Of a stretch of 64,000 nucleotides of DNA, positions 1 to 13,334 are shown in pieces. The notes beneath the pieces are model-generated. The model saw only the letters and a list, made by a program, of their open reading frames with translations. It made no database searches and was not told the DNA's origin. A program made the translations under genes and the position numbers. Location of the stretch: positions 143,636,057 to 143,700,056 of the forward strand of contig NC_062219.1 of the NCBI RefSeq assembly GCF_902686445.1. The letters are read 5' to 3'. The first letter of the stretch is position 1. Every line of letters begins with the position of its first letter. This DNA is from Sciurus carolinensis. Lineage: Eukaryota > Chordata > Mammalia > Rodentia > Sciuridae.

Positions 1-663
1 GTGGTTCACAAGGTTCACAAAAGGTAATCTTTGAAAGCTCTCCTCTATGCCTATTAAAAGTAATAAAATCCTAATTGGAAAAAAAAATGGACGAGGTGCC
101 TGAATGGAATTCATAGAGATACAACTATGGATGTATTTTAAGAAAGTATTCAATCTAATTAGTTATGAAAGAAATACAGTTGAAAATTACCTCTGCTCAA
201 ATCAGCAAAGAGTAGTTCAGTGTTAGCCATGATGGTTAGGATCTCACAGAGGTCAAATCACACCTCACACATAATAGACACACATAACCACACCAAGAAG
301 AAAATTTATAATGTATGGCAAGAATATAGAAAATACTGTATCCTTTCAGTAGCAATATGCTCCCAGAAATAAATGAAAGCATAGTCAAAGGTATATATGA
401 GAAGTTCATTCTGGCATTGTTTAGCATAACAAAAAGTTTCATCTCACTAAATATCCAATAAAGCAAGGAAATTTATGATACACATGTATTTTTATTATGC
501 ATGTTGAAAAAAGAAAGGCTGAAAATACACCCTATTGATGAGGGTTTTTTCCTTCAAGGTCTAGGGGAATAGTTTTTGCTTGTTATTCATACATTACTGT
601 TTCTCATAGTTTGTATAAGACATTGTATTACTTTTATAATTTAAAAAATAAAAATTTAAAAAG
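1..663. other. Unassigned A+T-rich sequence
   Basis: No exon, SINE or LTR signature is visible. Only short open frames that look like chance are present. Confidence 0.5.
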
Positions 664-1905
664 TCAACTAGATTGAGATATAATTCTTACACAATAAAGC
701 GGATGCAATTTAAGTGTAAAATTTAGTGAGTTTTCACAAAATGACACCCTAATAGCACTCTCCATGTGACATTCACCATAATCAAAATATGGAATATTTT
801 GGAATATTCCACCTCCATAGCCAGCCACCATTGACCACATTCTATTACTATAGACCAGATTCTCTAAAATGTCATGTAAGTGGATAAAAACTTCTTTTAT
901 GTCCTTTCCTTCAACATAATGTTTTTGAGATTTAAATGTGATGGTATATATATATATCAATTCGTTTCTTTTTATCATTGAGGAGTATTGATTTCAAAGA
1001 TGTATGATTTGTTTATCTGGTAACTAATGAAGGATAGGTGGTTGGTTTTGTTTTTTGTTTCTTGTGAGTAAATCTCTGGTCACATTTGTGCAAAAGTGTT
1101 TCTGTGAATATATGCTTCGATTTTCCTTGGGTAAACACCTTGGAGGAAACTTCTGGGTAGTATTATGTAATCATTAGACATTGTAAGAAAAACCTGACAA
1201 AGTGTGTTCCAATGTAATTATACCAATTTACCTTCCCAGCATCAATGTGTTAAAGTTTCAGATGTAACACATCCTCATCAAAATTTGCTATTATCAACCT
1301 TTAAGTTTAACCACCACAGCTCTCTCCACTTTTATCTCCCCAGTGACTAAATTTGAGCATCTTTTCATGTTCTTCTGACCATCTGTGTATCTTCCTTTGT
1401 GAAGTCTGTTCTAATCTTTCCTCACTTTCATATGAAACGTTCACAAACTTCCTACTCTGTGTGTTCTACCTAAAAGTCCTTTGTCAGATTGTGTATTGTA
1501 ACTATTTTTCCCTGTCTGTGACTTGATTTCTCATTTCCTTAAAATGTCTTATGCGGAGCACTTTGAGAGGTTAGTGAAGTGTAATTTAGTGATTTTTCTT
1601 TTATGGTTTGTTTTGTTGTCATATTTAAGAAATACTTTCCTCCTTCAACACAAGAAAAACTGTTGTTTTTTTAAGATATCTTACTTTTAGCTTTCATGTT
1701 TATGCCAGTGATCTCTTTCTAATTATTTTTTGTACATATTGGGAGGTAATTGGAGATTCGTTTTTTCAAATAGGTATTGATTATCCTAGCATAATTCATT
1801 GAAAAGACTAATATTTCTCCAATGAATTACCTCAAAAATGTTCATAGGAATTCAACTGACTCTGAATATGAGTCTATTTCTTGATTTGTATTTGTTGCGC
1901 TGATC
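664..1905 (-). mobile_element. Old L1 (L1M/L1ME type) 3' part
   Basis: Read on the minus strand, this follows the end of ORF2 and the 3' UTR of an old mammalian L1. On the plus strand the order is 3' UTR first (near 670), then the region complementary to the ORF2 C-terminus (around 1360-1560), and then the segment near 1780-1840 matching GAAAAGACT-type ORF2 sequence. Many mismatches and indels show age. There is no intact ORF. Confidence 0.7.
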
Positions 1906-2007
1906 TATTAATCTCTCCATTCACCAGGAGTCACCAGCTCTAACATCTCTGCCATCTGCATGTGGATCTGTCATAGAAAATGAGAATTATTCACACCCAT
2001 GGATGTT

Positions 2008-2165
2008 AGAGTCAGAAGGCAGCAGTCTTGGATCTCAGTCAGTCCTCTAGTCTGCAGAAAACATAAGCAAGTTAACCTTTCTGAATCTCAATTTCTTCAT
2101 CTATAAAACAAGTAATTGGTATGTTCCTTCCAGGATCGTTCTGATCATTTGGTGTGATGGCAGTA
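2008..2165 (+). mobile_element. MIR SINE
   Basis: The MIR core is visible as AAGTTAACCTTTCTGAATCT followed by a CAATTTCTTCATCTATAAAA-type segment. It matches the tRNA-derived mammalian-wide SINE at the divergence expected of an ancient copy. Confidence 0.65.
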
Positions 2166-2324
2166 TAAAGCTTCTAGAATAACATCTGAGGCAGGGGAGG
2201 AAACCAAGGCAGGTTGGTGTGTCTGGTTGATTCCTGGCTTCTTCACAGAAGCCAACAAGGAATATTCCAGAGTGCATTCACCACTGGAATTTCTAGGCCT
2301 GATTTTACATTTCTTATCATTGGA

Positions 2325-2455
2325 TTTTAATTTTGATTCTGCCACTTAAATATTTGACAACTCTTCGGTGAGTCTCACGATGTGTCTGAGCCTCAGTCCC
2401 TTTCTCTGAAGAAGGGGTCACGCTAATCATTCTTCTGTAGTCACCCCTGCCTGCC
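2325..2455 (+). mobile_element. MIR SINE fragment
   Basis: GATTCTGCCACTTAAAT followed by CTGAGCCTCAGTCCC follows the MIR order (CTGCCACTTACTAG, then GAGCCTCAGTTTC). Confidence 0.55.
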
Positions 2456-3589
2456 ATCTCGACCTGTAGTATCTTAAGGGAGGTACTAATTTCACAAGCT
2501 GCCAAGTCGTTTGAGCTGTGTGCAGGTCATGGCCTTCAGATCTAGACAGTTCTCAGAAGAAGAGGAGTAAATAGGAGGGCATATCAAGTCCCATTGCCAG
2601 AAGATGGAGGGTCCAGAGATCAGAGCTCCTGGGTACTAACAGGAAGAAAAAAAAAAAAAAAAAAACTTGTAATGATTAACCTGGGAGAGAAAGACGGTGT
2701 GGATACGTGATAATGGACCTCAGAAACATGGGAACAGTGAAGAGAATAGCTGCTGCAGAGGGTCAGACAGCGTGAGGATGGAGCATGGACTCACTGCGGG
2801 GGAGGGGCAGGTTGCTGTCATTCATTCATGCACATCTATTTATGGAATAGTCTGCTTCCCTACGGAAGCCAGATCCCCACCCACGCCAAGTGTCCAAGCC
2901 CAAGTCAGACTATCACCTAGCAGTGGTGCTCTCTAACATCCTGCAATGCGCAATTAGCTTTTCTAGAACGCCTGTGAAATTCCCTCTAATTCCGTGATGC
3001 TGTGATTCTATGAAAAGCCTGAAAGAACTCTAGGGTACTTGAAAATTTACATCACAAAAATCTCAGTTTCTAAAGCCAAAATAGCCTGCGAATATCCATC
3101 TTTCATCACGAATTTAGGTACCAAAATAAAGGAAGGATCCAATTTTACCTCTTTTGTCATCTCTGTAAGTGAAAAACAAAGAAAGATCTTTCGGTTCCAA
3201 TGGTATTCAACTTTCCACCACCCACCCAGAACAATTAAATAAAAAGACAGAATAGCTTAAAGAAAATAAGTATATCTCTTCCCCTTGCACACTGAATTAA
3301 GTAGGCCCCACAAGTTCAAGGCTAGAGAGAAATTAGGCCATGATTAAAGGAAATCAGACTATAAGTATAAACGAAATATAAAGAACCATAATACCATTGT
3401 ACTTTTGATACCTTAGATACCTTAGATACTGATTAATATGCATGAGGCTACATAAGGTATCAATTGTACACAAACTTTCAAAGGGAAGATTCATTTTTAT
3501 CATGTTTTCTTATCAATTCTGTCCTTTGAAATAGTATTTTATTAGCACTACCCCAATACTAAGTAATAATCTATTATATAATATTTCAT
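2456..3589. other. Unassigned sequence with a 19-base poly-A run
   Basis: A homopurine A run occupies 2647-2665, possibly the tail of an unrecognised retroelement. Nothing else is assignable. Confidence 0.45.
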
Positions 3590-3819
3590 TCATCAAAGTT
3601 ATTTTTAGTGGGGGGTACCAGGGATTGAACTCAGGAGCACTCAACCACTGAGTCACATCCGCAGCTCTGTTTTGTATTTTATTTAGAGACAGGTTCTCAC
3701 CGAGTTGCTTAGGTTCTCACTAAGTTGCTGAGACTGGTTTTGACCTCCCAATCCTCCTATCTCAGCCTCCCAAGCCGTTGGGATTACAGGGTGTGCCACC
3801 ACACCCGGCCTCATCAAAG
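3590..3819 (-). mobile_element. B1-ID chimeric SINE with target-site duplication
   Basis: On the minus strand, a B1 part (complement of CTCAGCCTCCCAA, 3762-3774) is joined to an ID part (complement of CACTGAGTCACATCC), the arrangement characteristic of squirrel-family SINEs. The 9-bp direct repeat TCATCAAAG flanks the element at 3590-3598 and 3811-3819 and marks the insertion. Confidence 0.88.
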
Positions 3820-3924
3820 ATTTTTTTAAGTGAATGTTAGTGCATCCGACTGGCATGAAACAGCCAGGTGAAGTTAATAAAATTCTTCTGAGTCATTATT
3901 TGTAACTAAGAAGAATGCTTAGTT

Positions 3925-4235
3925 ATGAACTGTGGTAGGTTAATTGCATTATGGCTACAATTCTTTCTCCTTCCTGATACCCACACATCTTGCCAGGTGG
4001 CTTTAGAGGTCCTCCGATCAAGATGGAGTATATTTCCATCCCATATGCCTTCCTCTGACCTGTGGAATGAGTGGAAGTGGCCTTCTGAGGCCTGGTCATC
4101 ATCTCAACATGGCAGCCTAGACCAGTCAACCGCCAACACGTGAGTGGGTACCACCAAGATCAGCAGAGACTCCTGCTGAACCCAAGTCTGACCCCCATGA
4201 GAAACACAGCTCTGTGTTAACAGAACTCTGTGACT
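3925..4235 (+). mobile_element. MLT1-type MaLR solo LTR fragment
   Basis: The order of blocks matches old MLT1 LTRs: a GATCAAGATGGAGTATATTT-like block, then a GTGGAATGAGTGGAAGTGG block. Next come an AACACGTGAGTG block and the final CTGACCCCCATGAGAAAC block. No retroviral coding sequence is attached. Confidence 0.55.
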
Positions 4236-5333
4236 GAATGTGAAGATGGCAATAAATAGCAGGTAGAGCTACCTTGCGAGCTTTCTTGTAGATGATGTAA
4301 CATACCTATTATATTTCAAACACTGTGAAAATCGTCTCTAAACTGTTTTTGTTGCCTTGCATATCATCAGAACCTTGGCGCCCCGACCTGCAAACAGACC
4401 TCTTCTGCGTGTGTGATCACACAATCATTCCAAATAGGTAGCACCGTCTGACAGGCTTAAGTTCACAAACACAAAGCAGAAATGACAGCCTTCAAATACT
4501 CTCATGCTTATTTTTAGAGTCTCGAAAATCAATTTCTAAGCAAAATTCATTCATGCAATAAACCTAGATTCAATAGAGATCTGTCTAGGTCTATATGTGA
4601 GTGTATGAATCCAACATACACTTTCTTCTTAAATGTCCTTGAAGCATTATTTAAAAGGATAACACACCAGTCTGCAAAGAAAACTTCAACAAATGATAAG
4701 AAATAAAATTATACAGGCTATTTTCTCCTATCTCATATATTAACAGCCAAAAATTATAAAATATTTAAACCCAAATCAGATTACATTTTTTAAGCTTTCC
4801 TAAAATACTTTTATACAAAAAATAATTCTCTTAAACTATTAGTCAACTAGGAATGAGTATATTTCTGGAACTTTTGGTCTGAAACCAGAAGCATAATGAA
4901 ATGTTTGATTTCTTATATGCCATTTACACATATAAAGTTCAATATACATAATGTATAATAAAATATGCATTTTAGTATGTTAATATACCAACATATCAAT
5001 ATTTTAAAATCTTTAAATAACTTCATGCATATGCATATAATAGGAAAAATAATCTATTCAAATAAATGATACATTAGCTAACCGAGAGTGGTAGTAGATG
5101 ATAAACAGTAGGTACACTAGGTAGGTAGTAGGTAGGTAGGTAGGTAGATAAATAGGGATACAGATATGAATCTTATTATAAATACAATTTTTATAAGAGG
5201 CTAACAATGCTGAGAGAATGTTGAAAATGATCATCAAAAAAAATCTTGGACTACTTTAAGAGTTGATTGGGGGCTAGTTTTACCACTGATGAATGCTAGG
5301 GAGAATAGTGCATTTCTTCAGTGCATTGAACAG
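4236..5333. other. Unassigned A+T-rich sequence with a (TAGG)n tract
   Basis: A tetranucleotide (TAGG)n microsatellite lies at about 5118-5150. The rest is A+T-rich with no recognised repeat or exon. Confidence 0.5.
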
Positions 5334-5739
5334 TGTTACAGTTTAGATATGAGGTAGTCCCCAAGATCTCATTTGTGAGACTGCAAAAATGTTTGGAGGT
5401 GAAATGATTAGATTATTGGAAATATCACCTGAATAGTGGATTAATCCATTGATATGGATTAACCAGGTGGTAACTGGAGGCAGGTAGAATGTGGTCAGAG
5501 GAAAGAGATCACTGGGGATGTGCCTTTGAGGTTTACATTTGTCCCTGGTGAGCAGAGCTCTCTTTGCTTCCTGTTACCAAGCTTCCCTCCACCATGTTTT
5601 ACTCATCAAGAGCCCAGGGATATGGAGTTGGCCCACCACGGAACAAACCTCTGAAACCCTGAGCCAAAATAAATTTTTTCTCCTTTCAGTTGTTCTTGTC
5701 AGGTCTCTTGGTCACAGCAATGCAAAGTTGAGTAAGACA
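5334..5739 (+). mobile_element. MaLR-type solo LTR
   Basis: It starts TGTTACAGTTTAGATATGAG and ends AAGACA, keeping the TG...CA form. The polyadenylation region reads GAGCCAAAATAAATTTTTTC. Internal blocks match the abundant rodent/sciurid MaLR LTR class. It is a solo LTR with no internal gene. Confidence 0.7.
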
Positions 5740-6439
5740 GAGGTATTATGAAGTCAAAGTGGAGTTTTTAATTGGAATTTATTTCTAAGTATGTTATACC
5801 ATATCCTTAAGTAAATGACAACACAAAAAGAGCTATAAATATATAATGGCTATCAACATTCCAATTTATACTGGAAAATAACTTGTATTTGTGTTTGTAA
5901 AACTCTTGTATGATTATTTAAAATCACCAGTGTACCAGAAAACACCACAATAAAAATAATTCTGAATTGTTTTCCGACACACCTGTAGTTATGGCAAACG
6001 TTTATACACACCATTTTTGTTTACTCTGTGCAGAGGTCGCTTATTTTATTTCTGGTCTCTATTCCTTTCGCATGAGTTATACTTTGGATGCATCTAGAAT
6101 CTTTTCTCAGCGAGAAGCAATTCTACCTTACACAAAGAACTCAAAAATGCTCTGGCAATGTCTGCGAGGGAGGTAAGAATCGTGCATCAAGACTACAGAT
6201 GGATAGATGGGAGTTCATCTTCTCTTCCTCCTTCAACCTACTGTCTGGTAGAGGTGTTAATGAACAGTGGAATGACCAGATGCTTAATACAGTCAGAAAC
6301 ACAGAAAAAGAACCAATCTAGTCAACTCCTGAAAACTGAATGCTTGCTACTCCTAAAGACCACCCAAAGAAAATGAGTAACAGGTATGAATCACCAAATT
6401 CAAACAAAAATGACATAAGTATGGGGAAAGAATAACAAA
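5740..6439. other. Unassigned sequence
   Basis: Short overlapping open frames at 5967-6376 have no recognisable domain and no gene context. Confidence 0.45.
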
Positions 6440-7260
6440 AAAGTGAAAATTAAAACAGCTGGATATATTTGTCCACTAGATTGGAAAAACTGAAAAAAAT
6501 CGATAATATCCAATGTCAACAACAGTGTGCGGGAACCAACACTCTCAGAAAGGGCTGTTAGGTGAGCTAATTGGTACAGTGCTGTAGAAGACAGTATCGT
6601 CTGTATGAATCAGAAACACAACAAGCAGTGAGTAGAAAGAAGGTGTTTGTTTTTTTTAACACATAAAAACGGGAGAATAGAAGCTGCAGACATTGGTTGG
6701 GCTGTTGTCTTCCAATGTGTCTGCTCTGCCAACTCAGAGTTTTGGCTTTTAATACCTATGCTTATTGTCCTATGCAGAAGAAATTGCTGCTGCAGCCCGG
6801 GGCTGCTGGGACAGGATACCCAGCAGGATGAAAGGTCAAAGGTTCGAAGCCCAAAGCCTGTGGTTTCCCATCTGTCTCTTTTCTTCTGGAGGTCCACCAG
6901 CAGTCTTCTCCCAAGTCTCACTGGCCAGAACTGAGACTCATGTTCACCCCTAGAACTGAGTGCATCTCCGTTCCTAGAACCCCTGAAGAAGCAGGAGAGA
7001 TACAGAAGGGCTAGCTCCACAGGCAGAAAAGAGCTCTTGGCTGGGACATGCTTTGCGTCTGTCAGAAATTCCAAGGGGACAGTTTGGTAGTATCTGCCAT
7101 AATTTAAATGTGTCATATTTCTTCTAGGAATTTAGTCCATAAGACACTTCCAGAAATACTGGGTAATCACATACATGCGACATCTTTATTTCTGGAAGGA
7201 TTTTACATGAATATGTGTGTGTCAGTAATCATGAAGCACCAAGGTTACAGGAGCTCAGCA
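6440..7260 (+). mobile_element. Old L1 fragment split by an LTR insertion
   Basis: The left part (6440-6601) contains the L1 segment GATTGGAAAAACTGAAAAAA. The right part (from 7082) continues with the block GTTTGGTAGTATCTGCC, which normally follows about where the left part stops. The 480 bp between them belong to another element (6602-7081). Confidence 0.6.
6602..7081 (-). mobile_element. LTR-like insertion (480 bp) within an L1
   Basis: On the minus strand the element starts TGTCCCCTTGG and ends GATTCATACA (TG...CA), with a TATA-like TATTAAAAG in the middle (plus coordinates 6748-6756). It interrupts a continuous L1 reading. The minus-strand open frame across it (6610-7116) has no retroviral domain. 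I could not name the family or confirm a clean target duplication. Confidence 0.45.
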
Positions 7261-7594
7261 AAGATGAGACCAAACCATAGGTCATCGGTTATGGCTGCGT
7301 GTTGGAGTGTCCCATGGAATTCTAGCTGGGAAGCCAGTCTATCCCCAGATAGGAGGCATGAGCTCTGAAACAGGACCCCCCAGGCAATCCTAGAAGAGAG
7401 AACAGTCTTTCATAAAGCCTGAAGCAGAAGTCTCTCCACTATTTCTCAACTCCTGTACCACCCTCCAGTCCCTGCCAGCTACAGAAGAGCAGATAAGGTA
7501 CTACTGCCCTCAAACTCTAGGTTAAGGGGAAAGACACGTTAGTCCATCAGTTTCAGATACAGTGGGAACTGAGACAGAACCAACTGAGATGATG
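7261..7594. other. Unassigned sequence
   Basis: Nothing recognisable between the two L1 fragments. Confidence 0.45.
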
Positions 7595-8120
7595 GCTAAT
7601 GATGGGTGAACAGATAAGGAAAATGTGGCATATATACACAGTGGAATATTATTCAGTCATAAAAAGAAGAATCCTATCATTTGTGGAAACAGATGAAACA
7701 GAAGAACATCATGTTAAGTGACATAAATCAGGCACAGAAAGACAAATACTGCATGTCTCACTCATGGAAGCTAAAAAATATATTATTTCATTGAAATAGG
7801 GAGTAGAGACTGGGAAGAACAGAGAAGAGGATGAATAGAAAGAAGTTAGAGAACAAATATCAAAATATTATTCCATAGAAGGAATTAATTCCAGTGATCC
7901 ATAGCACAGTGGGGTGACCATGGTCCCCCAAAACTTATTATTTATTTCAAAATAACTACAGGAGATGGGCCTAAAGTTCTGAACACAGAGAAATGATAAG
8001 TGCTTGAAGTGATGGAGGTACTTACTACCTTGATTTGATCATTGCACATGTACGCATGTATCAGATTTTCATATTCTATACCAAAAATGTGTACAATTAT
8101 TGTGCCATTACAAATAAAAA
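7595..8120 (+). mobile_element. L1 3' end
   Basis: The block GTGGAATATTATTCAGTCAT and the 3' UTR block with GATTTGATCATTGCACATGT end in an AAATAAAAAAG tail near 8112-8123. The copy is truncated and no ORF survives. Confidence 0.75.
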
Positions 8121-11100
8121 AGAACTATTGTTAATGAACATTAATCCACAATGTGTCAGAAAATCGGGTACAAGAGTAGTCCACCTTAACCATGAACAAA
8201 AGTACAATAAAGAAAGCATAAACAAAACAATGATTAAAAATCCCCAACGACAGCCTTATGTGATAGGAAATGTTGAAATTAATATTAATTTTATAAATTA
8301 AGAACTCAGATTTAAAAGAAAAAGATCACATAATAAGAGGATGTGGGGAAATTCTCTTCAGCCAAGGAAACAAATTGAGAACCAAAAGACTCACCCTTAC
8401 TAAGATAATAAGTAAAAAAAAATTAAAACCCTTAAGTAATAGATTACAGGTAGACAAATGCAATTCATCATCCATATAGGTAGAAAATGATGAATAAGAT
8501 GCAACAGAAATGGTCAGAGGTACAGTAGTCCTGGTAAGGACGGTGGTCACTACACAGGCAAATTATTTTTCTCACCCTCACACCTCTCTGTAACAGCAGG
8601 CATAATCATGGTATGTCAAAGGGAACAAAGAAGGCAGAGTGCAAGAAAATCTAGGGAACTGAAAAGCATATAAACCATCACCCACTGAGAAGCCAAATCC
8701 AAGGACAGCCTAATCATAAGCCAGCAGTGGAGGAAGTTGAGACAGCACAGCTGAGTTCTCTGAAGGTGCAGGAACTCTGCTCCCTTTGTCACTGGGGGCA
8801 AAATGGAAGACATGCCCACATGGAGAAGATAATTGACAGGGCCATTTGCAAAAAAGAAAATGTAGCCATTCTTTGGATATTCCAAAGGCAAGTATCTCTA
8901 ACCTTGAATTCTAGAGTTAGTCTGACTGCAAACCAAGTGCAGTAGAATTAAATACATTCCCAATAGTAAGGTCTCAAAATACTAACCTCATACACACTTT
9001 GATAAGAAGTTACCAAAGGATGTGCCCCTATGAAATGAGTGTGTAAACCAAGGAAGATGCAGGGATGCAGAAAACAGGTCATTCGATGCAGGAGGAAGAA
9101 TTCTCAGGGAATTCCCAAGGAAAAGTGCAATCTCAGAATTACAGTTATGCTCTAGTTAGAAAGCAACAATCCAGTCTGATGTAGTGTGTGTCAAACAATA
9201 AATATGCAGAAGGCTTTCTTCCTAGGATCCCTACAGCCAGAATCCAACCTGGAATGCCTGGGTGCACCTGCTCCAGATCCCGAGTCTTGGGTTGTTTAAT
9301 GTGTCATGTGCTGCAGAAATTCCTGCTCTTCATCCACACACCTATGCCCCAACACTGGGTCATTTAGGTCTCTCATTCCAAACCATCTAAGTGGACTTCA
9401 GTCACCTCCATCTGCCAGCTAAACGTGGGCCACGAGGAGATGGATTTATCAGAGACTTGTAACTGCCAGACCACAGTGACCTGTGACTTCCACAGTGCAC
9501 ACCCAGGAGCTTGGGATGGAGACCCTGCTCCACAGTCACTGAGACTCTATGAAGAGAGCTCTCTAGTTCTCCACATGCTGTTCCCATAAATGCTGTGACA
9601 GGTGCAAAGAGAGTTGACCTGGCACCAGCTCTTGGATCTTCCACCCAGAAGCAGCAACCATCTCCTGCACTCCCACTACCTTGGTGAGGACAAGAAACGT
9701 GGAACCCCCAATCGCCAGAGTTCCAGGAAATATGGAGCACCCCATGAATAGACGGTGCGTAATCCATGTCTCTGCTACAGACACCTAGAAGCAGAGAGAA
9801 CAGCCCAGTCTCTCTGATGACATGTGTGTCACATACCCAACTTCTGTCCCGCAGCTTGTTCCTGCCAGGTGTCCCATTCTGGGAAGCTCTGTGTTTCCCA
9901 GGGCTCAGTCATGACCTCTCCCACAGGAAGCTGCTGTTCCTTCTAAGAGAAGCTGAAGCCGAGTGTGACCCTGAGGATGTCCGACTTCTGTTTCCTTCGT
10001 TTAGAGTCACCCCTTCCCAGCACAGCTAGGCTCAGCCTTGCTACTCAGATTTTCAAAACTAAGGGCAGGTAGACAGGATGGAAAAAGAGCCAGTAATAGA
10101 GAGGTTGAGAGTTCACACGTGGGTAAAAACTACTTTGAAAAATAAGGAAAGTTTAACATAAAAATCAGAGCAGGGACTCAGAGGAGGGTATTGCACCTGG
10201 GAAAAGTACTGGTGATAGATTCACTTTCTAGGGGGCGAGGTACTGGGTACATAGGTATTTGGTTTTATTAATGTTCTGAAACATATTTATCTATCTACCT
10301 AATCTCCGTGTGTTTTTATGCTTTTTCCATCATGCAGTAAAGGATTAACCTTGCCCAAAGAAAATGTTGGTCCTTGATCAGCTCCTGGTAGGTAACCTTT
10401 AAGCCCAGAGAATGTTCTTCTTGGCATTAGTATGTTTATTTACTCTGGAACTTAGGGCCACATCACAGAGTGTGATTATGGTACAGGGTTAGGCTAGGAC
10501 TATCAGCTTGAGCTCTGGAGGTGCTGGAGATGGAAGTCAGCCATGTGACTCAGTCGCACCTGTGTGTCTCGCCCCAGGGAGACCCTGGACACCAGGGCAT
10601 GCTTGGACTTTCCTGTCCAGAAATACACACATCCCTACTGGGACAGATAAGCACTGTCTGTACAGCCCCACCAGGAGAGGACAACTCGAAGCACTATAAC
10701 CTTTTCTACTTAATAAACTGAATAATAACTTGGTTGAGTTCTCCGAGTCCTTCCCCTGAATCATTGAGTCTGAGGGTTGTCTTGGTAGGTAGGTGAACTA
10801 CAGTTGTGTATAAGATCTTTTGTAATTAATTTTAAAAATATATAAGAGAAGAAAACATCTGTAAATATAGGGAGCACTAAATTAGTACAGCACATGAACA
10901 TTTTGTGTTCTGCAGAAGATTTGTTATAATAAAAATTTACATGAGGACATGTCATGAAGAGGTTACTGAACATGACGTGCAATGAGAGAAAAATCGTTAC
11001 TCATCCAGAGGAAAAGTAATTCCCTTACAAAGAGGAAAAAATAACTGCTATTAGGTTCTGGGGGATAATATGAAAATATTATAAAATCTGAGGAAAAGTA

Positions 11101-11589
11101 TCATGAAAGGATATAATAACCTAAATTATTGCTGTTTTAAACTAACAGACAGAAATTCTTAATCAGGAAACAATCAGAATAGAGCACCCATGAGCCTTTG
11201 CTGAAAGCAGCAACTCCAAAACGAAATCCAATGCAATCAAAAGCTGAATCAAAATAAAGACATCAGAAGAAGGGACACTGAGCTAAAATGATAAGTACTC
11301 AGGACTGAATTCATTTCGGGGCATAGCCATGATTAAACAACGACAGGGATGATGGCTCTAGAGAAGAGCACCCTTGACTAAATACAAATTATAAAATAGA
11401 AGCCAGGAAGTGGATGGGAAGGCAGTAGAAGGTAGGGAGAGAATGCAGGATACCTCTCTCCACCTTGCACAGCTAAAGAAAGCTGCAGGATGTTTTAAAA
11501 AATGGACCTCACCCAAAAGCGGGACTCCTCCCTCTGCTGCTCCAAATCATTTTCTTTAAATCAAATCTATGTTATTGTGCTCATATAAA
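8121..11589. other. Unassigned sequence, probably in part very old L1-like
   Basis: A-rich blocks at 8150-9200 resemble degraded LINE sequence but cannot be assigned. From 9230 to 10030 the base composition is more even, with overlapping open frames on both strands (9402-9784, 9766-10029) that show no domain. No exon signature was found. Confidence 0.35.
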
Positions 11590-11790
11590 AATATCTACCA
11601 TTTATGAATCACTGTCCCTCGGGTCCTGTTTTAAGTGTTTGATGTAATCTCTTGTTAATTTTTATGGCCTCTTAAGACTCAGGTACTTCAAATTCCATTT
11701 TACAGATGACAATCCTGAGGCACAGATGAATGAAGTCATTTTTCCAAGTCCACATAGAAAGCTTAAGTAGCAGGTCCTGGAAGAAGTATG
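11590..11790 (-). mobile_element. MIR SINE
   Basis: The complement of the MIR core is visible as TCCATTTTACAGATGACAAT followed by CCTGAGGCACAGATGAATGA. Confidence 0.7.
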
Positions 11791-11943
11791 TTTTCCATGT
11801 ACGGAAACAACTTTATAGATTGACTTCCATTTTTCTTTCTCCATTATTCATTATAATTAAATTTAAAACATCTTACTTAACATAGCATATAGGGCATTAT
11901 TTCATTTTTAGTAAAATTGATATATTTTATCTAGGTATTTGAA

Positions 11944-11968
11944 ACACACACACACACACACACACACC
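11944..11968 (+). repeat. (AC)n microsatellite
   Basis: About 12 uninterrupted AC units. Confidence 0.95.
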
Positions 11969-12118
11969 CCAAAGTATTGCGGCAGTCTTCACCTTATATT
12001 AGAGAGTTAAAATTGGGGTTGATATTTTGCTTTATGTTTTAGAGTTTTCTGTATTGCTAGAATTTTTATGTACCATATAAAATTATTAAAATAATTTTTA
12101 AGGGCACACCCTCAATTT

Positions 12119-12179
12119 AATATATATATATGTACATATTATATATATATATATATATACACATACACACACACACACA
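12119..12179 (+). repeat. (AT)n/(AC)n compound microsatellite
   Basis: TA and CA dinucleotide runs are interrupted by GTACATAT-type units. Confidence 0.95.
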
Positions 12180-13334
12180 TAGTTCTCTTGTATAAATGCC
12201 ATGAAATTTTAAGCAGCTATTTAAAGTATTGCTATTCATTAAGAGTTACTGATGGGAAAACTTACTGTTATAGAAACAGACAATTTGTGATACAATATAA
12301 AATGCATTTTAATTATCTAAAACTAAATATATTGTGGGGAGTTGTCACAAGTTTAACAGACATAGAGATATTACTTCCAACATATTAGCAGTGGTTAAGC
12401 TCAATGCTGGTATTTGAGATGATTTTTTACTTTATTCTTCATTGTTTTCAGTTATTAACTGTAAGCACATCATTCATTTAATTAAAATCTTTATATTCAC
12501 TTGGGGAACTGTAAAGGTAAGGGATGCATTTTTATTTGTCCCTTGGAGAGTTTCCCTGATTGCTCTTGATGTTAGTTAAGTGTATGGGTATTTGGGGTTT
12601 TTCCACTATTTTTTTTCCCTTTGCTGATAATTGCCCTTGATTACCTACTTTGATATTTAAGCAAGCAGGAGCGTTTCAATAGTGACTCATTTTGCCTGAG
12701 AGGGAAAGAAATGTTCCAGGGCAAGTGGAATGAGAAGAAAGGAACTGATTATATGTTGACCTGTTGCTGCTCCAGGAGCTGAATTGGCCCAGCTGTGGCA
12801 AATGAATTGGCCCAGCCTTTGTGGGAATCTCCTGCCTAGGGAACACCTTGTCCTCATCCTCCTCGAGATCTGGCCCAACCTTGCTACTCCCAGTGGTTTT
12901 GAAGAGCAGCATGTCTCCCTGGAGAACTTGTTAGAAAGGCCATCTCGGGACCCATCTCTGCCTTGTTAACACTTATCAATGCTGCAGGAGAGACTCAGGT
13001 GCACTGAAGCAGGCAGAGCTCTGGCCTACAACACAACCTGTCCCTGTCTCCCTCTACCTACTGGGGAGTCGAGTCTGCAACTGCACTGAGGCTAGAGAGT
13101 CACAGAGTGCTCAACGGGAAAGACCCTGCCTCCCACACAGGAGCATCTGGGCTGAGATTCAGGCTGACTCAGAGGAAGAGCAACCCACGCACCTCTCCAC
13201 AAACCACAGCCTGCACAGACTAATGCCCAAGAACCTATAAAACCTTTATGCCAGGTGGCGAGCTGACTGTTTTCAAGTCAGGACATCTAAAGACAGTGAG
13301 CGAGTGAACTGAAGAGAGAGCGAACTCCCCTTTT
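12180..13334. other. Unassigned sequence, G+C-richer from 12.7 kb
   Basis: Bases 12660-13330 are G+C-richer than the flanks and include a TATA-like CCTATAAAACC near 13236. The stretch resembles a degraded LTR, but I could not match any family. Confidence 0.35.

Noticed and set aside
6610..7116. 168-codon minus-strand frame as a gene
   Set aside because: It spans the LTR-like insert and runs into L1 sequence, with no domain and no codon-level sign of selection that I can see.
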